Assembly (NCBI GenBank): GCA_002432555.1
Contig: DJFO01000433.1
Span: 188 to 8,202 of the forward strand
DNA from: Marinagarivorans sp. UBA5870
GTDB lineage: Bacteria; Pseudomonadota; Gammaproteobacteria; Pseudomonadales; Cellvibrionaceae
Direction of reading: 5' to 3'
Length of the DNA stretch: 8,015 nt
Under the pieces are notes generated by a model. The model made no database searches, was not told where the DNA came from, and saw only the letters and a list, made by a program, of their open reading frames with translations. Made by a program: the position numbers and the translations under genes. Of the stretch, positions 6,032-8,015 are shown piece after piece (the first letter of the stretch is position 1; each line of letters starts with the position of its first letter).

Positions 6032-6990
6032 ATCTCGCTGATCTCAAGCCGCTGATCGAGATTCTCGCCGACGGGCAATTCCACTCCGGCGAGTTTCTCG
6101 GCGAGCGCCTTGGCGTCACCCGGGCGGCGGTGTGGAAGCGGCTGCAGTCTCTCGCGCTCCTAGATATTCCCGTGGAAACCAGCAAAGGGCGCGGTTACCG
6201 GATTCCCGGTGGGCTGCGCCTGCTGCGGCAGCCGCTGATACTCGCGTCCCTCTCCGCCCAGGCCAAAGCTCTGCTGCGACAGTTTTATAGTTTCGACGAG
6301 GTGGATTCCACCAACCGGTTTTTACTGGAGGAGGGCGCGGCAGGAGATGTCTGCGTCGCGGAGCGTCAGACCGCCGGGCGCGGCAGGCGAGGTCGCCAGT
6401 GGCACAGCCCCTACGGCTGCAATTTGTATCTCAGTCTGCGCTGGCATTTCGACCAGGGGGTCACCGCGCTCGAGGGGCTGAGTCTCGCCGTTGGGGTTCT
6501 TTTGGCCGAGGCGCTCGCCACTCTGGGGTTGCCGGGCGTCGAGCTCAAATGGCCCAACGATCTCCTGTGCGGAGGGCAAAAACTGGGCGGTGTGCTGATC
6601 GAAATCGGTGGCGATTTGACGGGTGATTGCGCGGTGGTGGCTGGGGTGGGTCTCAACGTCGCCATGCCCGCTGCCTCCGAAATTACCCAGCCGTGGACCG
6701 ACCTGCACCGCCAGGGCCTCGAAGCCGACCGCAATCTATTGTGCGCAACGCTGCTGTCTGCCTTGCTGCCGGGCCTGAAAACTTATCCGGAGCAGGGTTT
6801 TGCCGCCTACCGGCAACGGTGGGAAGACCGGGCTGCCTTTCGCGGGGAGCCCATCGTCCTGCATACCCCGGCCAAGGTGCAAACGGGCATTCTTTTGGGC
6901 GTCGATCAACAGGGCGGCTTGCGAGTGCAGACCGACACGGGAGAGACGGTTTTCAGCGGCGGTGAAATTTCATTGCGGAGCTCCAGGTGA
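6028..6990 (+). CDS. birA: Biotin--[acetyl-CoA-carboxylase] ligase / biotin operon repressor
   Basis: Makes biotinyl-5'-AMP and transfers biotin to the carrier lysine of AccB; with its DNA-binding domain it probably also represses biotin genes. It has 320 aa, the size of group II (HTH-containing) BirA. The N-terminal winged helix-turn-helix spans about residues 1-65 (HSGEFLGERLGVTRAAVWKRL). In the catalytic domain, DEVDSTNRFLL is followed by the biotinyl-AMP loop GRGRRGR (117-123), LKWPNDLL (Lys174) and the active-site Lys185 in KLGGVLIEI, then VAGVGLNVA. The C-terminal SH3-like domain ends in FSGGEISLR. Start GTG 6028 shares GTGA with the alr stop; an in-frame ATG at 5986 would overlap alr by 46 bases and add residues not seen in BirA. 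No clear Shine-Dalgarno precedes it, which suggests translational coupling to alr. Confidence 0.96.
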   Translation: MNLADLKPLIEILADGQFHSGEFLGERLGVTRAAVWKRLQSLALLDIPVETSKGRGYRIPGGLRLLRQPLILASLSAQAKALLRQFYSFDEVDSTNRFLLEEGAAGDVCVAERQTAGRGRRGRQWHSPYGCNLYLSLRWHFDQGVTALEGLSLAVGVLLAEALATLGLPGVELKWPNDLLCGGQKLGGVLIEIGGDLTGDCAVVAGVGLNVAMPAASEITQPWTDLHRQGLEADRNLLCATLLSALLPGLKTYPEQGFAAYRQRWEDRAAFRGEPIVLHTPAKVQTGILLGVDQQGGLRVQTDTGETVFSGGEISLRSSR

Positions 6991-7751
6991 CGCTCGATAT
7001 CGACATAGGCAACACGCGGGTCAAATGGCGTTCGTCACTCCAGCCCGAATCGATCGAAGCGTTTGTTTTGGGCGACCCTTTACCCGAAGTCTGGCGGACG
7101 TTGCCGCCGCGTCGCATCCGTATAAGCTCGGTGGTGAGTCCGGTGCAGACGGCGGCTTTCGCCGCCGCGCTGCGCGCCCACTGTGGCGTCGAGCCGGAAA
7201 TCGCCGCCGTCAAAAATCATTGGACGGGACTCGCGCTTGCATATGAGGATACCGCGCGACTGGGGGTGGATCGCTGGTTGGCCATGCTTGCGGCACAGCA
7301 GCGATTTTCTGGGCGGAATCTAGTGGTTGTGAGCGCAGGCACGGCCTTGACCGCCGACTTGGTGGACGCCTCTCAAACCCACCGAGGGGGTTTTATCGCA
7401 CCGGGGCTGCAAAATGCCGCGTTCGCTCTCGCGCAAAATGCCCAGGGCCTAGCTGCGTCGCGCTGGCAAATTACGGCGCGTTGGCGCCCGGGTACAACTA
7501 CACTGGAATGTGTCGATGCAGGTTTCACTTTGCTCTATCACGGCTTTTGTATCGCCTTGAGAGCGCAGGTCCAAGAAATTCTCGGTGAATCCCAGTGGCT
7601 TTTTACCGGCGGAGACGCGGAGCATCTCCATCGGCTTTGGTCTGGCGCCGCGAAACTCTCCGCGAGCAATCAAATCCTTGCGCAAGAATCGATCTCACCG
7701 CTTGTTTTGCCGGGGGCCGTGCTGGACGGCCTGGCGGTCGCGCTGCCCTGA
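6987..7751 (+). CDS. coaX: Type III pantothenate kinase
   Basis: Phosphorylates pantothenate, the first step of coenzyme A synthesis; CoaX enzymes are ASKHA-fold, need a monovalent cation and are insensitive to CoA feedback (family knowledge). It has 254 aa. The first phosphate motif is DIDIGNTRVKW (residues 4-14). RLGVDRWLAM carries Asp95, matching the essential Asp101 of the Pseudomonas aeruginosa enzyme. The second phosphate motif is VVSAGTALTADLV, with Ser116 where many homologues have Asp. RGGFIAPGL and LFTGGDAEHL are also typical. Start GTG 6987 overlaps the birA stop as GTGA and has GGAG (6977-6980) six bases upstream. The birA-coaX pair is common in Pseudomonas-like gammaproteobacteria. 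Confidence 0.95.
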   Translation: MTLDIDIGNTRVKWRSSLQPESIEAFVLGDPLPEVWRTLPPRRIRISSVVSPVQTAAFAAALRAHCGVEPEIAAVKNHWTGLALAYEDTARLGVDRWLAMLAAQQRFSGRNLVVVSAGTALTADLVDASQTHRGGFIAPGLQNAAFALAQNAQGLAASRWQITARWRPGTTTLECVDAGFTLLYHGFCIALRAQVQEILGESQWLFTGGDAEHLHRLWSGAAKLSASNQILAQESISPLVLPGAVLDGLAVALP

Positions 7752-7847
7752 ATCGCCGGTTGCGCGGTGCCGAACAGCATTCTTTGCAGAAGCCCGGAAA
7801 CTATAACAATAACGAGAGAATTGTCCTTCAGGATACGACTGATCTGC

Positions 7848-8015
7848 ATGCGTTGGATTTTTTGGTTTTTATTGCTGAGCAATGGTGTGCTGGCCATTTG
7901 GAATCTGGCAGGGCAGAAACCGCTCGATACCCCGCCGTCGCCTGCGGAGTCGACGGCGCAGGCGACGGTAGACGCATCAGTCAAATCGCTTCGCCTGGTT
8001 AGTGAAACGGCCGCC
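7848..8015 (+). CDS. Small membrane-anchored protein after coaX, probable SPOR-domain protein (3' truncated)
   Basis: The first 56 codons are present and the frame is open to the window edge. The product begins MRWIFWFLLLSNGVLAIWN, an uncleaved-anchor-like hydrophobic segment at about residues 3-20. A Pro/Ala/Thr/Ser-rich linker (about 25-44) follows, then KSLRLVSET. Genes right after birA-coaX in Pseudomonas encode short proteins of this build, with an N-terminal helix, an (I/L)RLLSE-like segment and a C-terminal SPOR domain that binds denuded peptidoglycan at the septum. The SPOR domain itself would lie outside the window, so this is inferred from position and N-terminal pattern. The 96-base gap before it contains TATAAC (7802-7807), a good -10 match without a good -35. 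The nearest Shine-Dalgarno-like AGGA (7830-7833) is 14 bases from ATG 7848, which is far. Confidence 0.7.
   Translation, partial: MRWIFWFLLLSNGVLAIWNLAGQKPLDTPPSPAESTAQATVDASVKSLRLVSETAA

Noticed and set aside
7595..8002. 135-codon plus-strand frame spanning the coaX end and the next gene
   Set aside because: It is out of frame with coaX and with the convincing membrane protein starting at 7848, and has no recognisable domain.

Overview
This window is an ordinary chromosomal segment from a G+C-rich gammaproteobacterium. All genes lie on the + strand. The order ftsH-folP-glmM-tpiA-secG-tRNA-Leu(GAG) is the arrangement known from Pseudomonas and related lineages; enterics lack tpiA at this place. 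The type III pantothenate kinase next to birA, followed by a small one-helix membrane protein, also fits the Pseudomonas/Cellvibrionales side of the class. Assignment below class level is inference from protein similarity recalled by eye.

Layout: the 3' part of ftsH (1-789) ends at a strong palindromic intrinsic terminator. Then follow folP (dihydropteroate synthase), glmM (phosphoglucosamine mutase), tpiA (triosephosphate isomerase), secG (translocon subunit) and a class II tRNA-Leu with anticodon GAG and encoded CCA. A 241-base gap follows, holding a perfect 17-bp inverted repeat and a hairpin that covers the ribosome binding site of the next gene. After it come alr (alanine racemase), birA (biotin ligase/repressor) and coaX, joined by two 4-base GTGA stop/start overlaps. 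The window ends in the first 56 codons of a protein with an N-terminal membrane helix, probably the SPOR-type protein usually found after coaX.

The first block mixes protein quality control (FtsH), folate synthesis (FolP), cell-wall precursor synthesis (GlmM), glycolysis (TpiA) and secretion (SecG). The second block supplies D-alanine for peptidoglycan (Alr), protein biotinylation and probably biotin-operon control (BirA), and the first step of coenzyme A synthesis (CoaX).

I see no mobile element, CRISPR array, defence system or toxin-antitoxin pair. The points worth a second look are the synteny break after the tRNA (the usual rimP-nusA-infB genes are absent), the palindromic and RNA-structural elements in that gap, the alr-birA-coaX coupling, and a few residue-level deviations. 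No undescribed system is evident.
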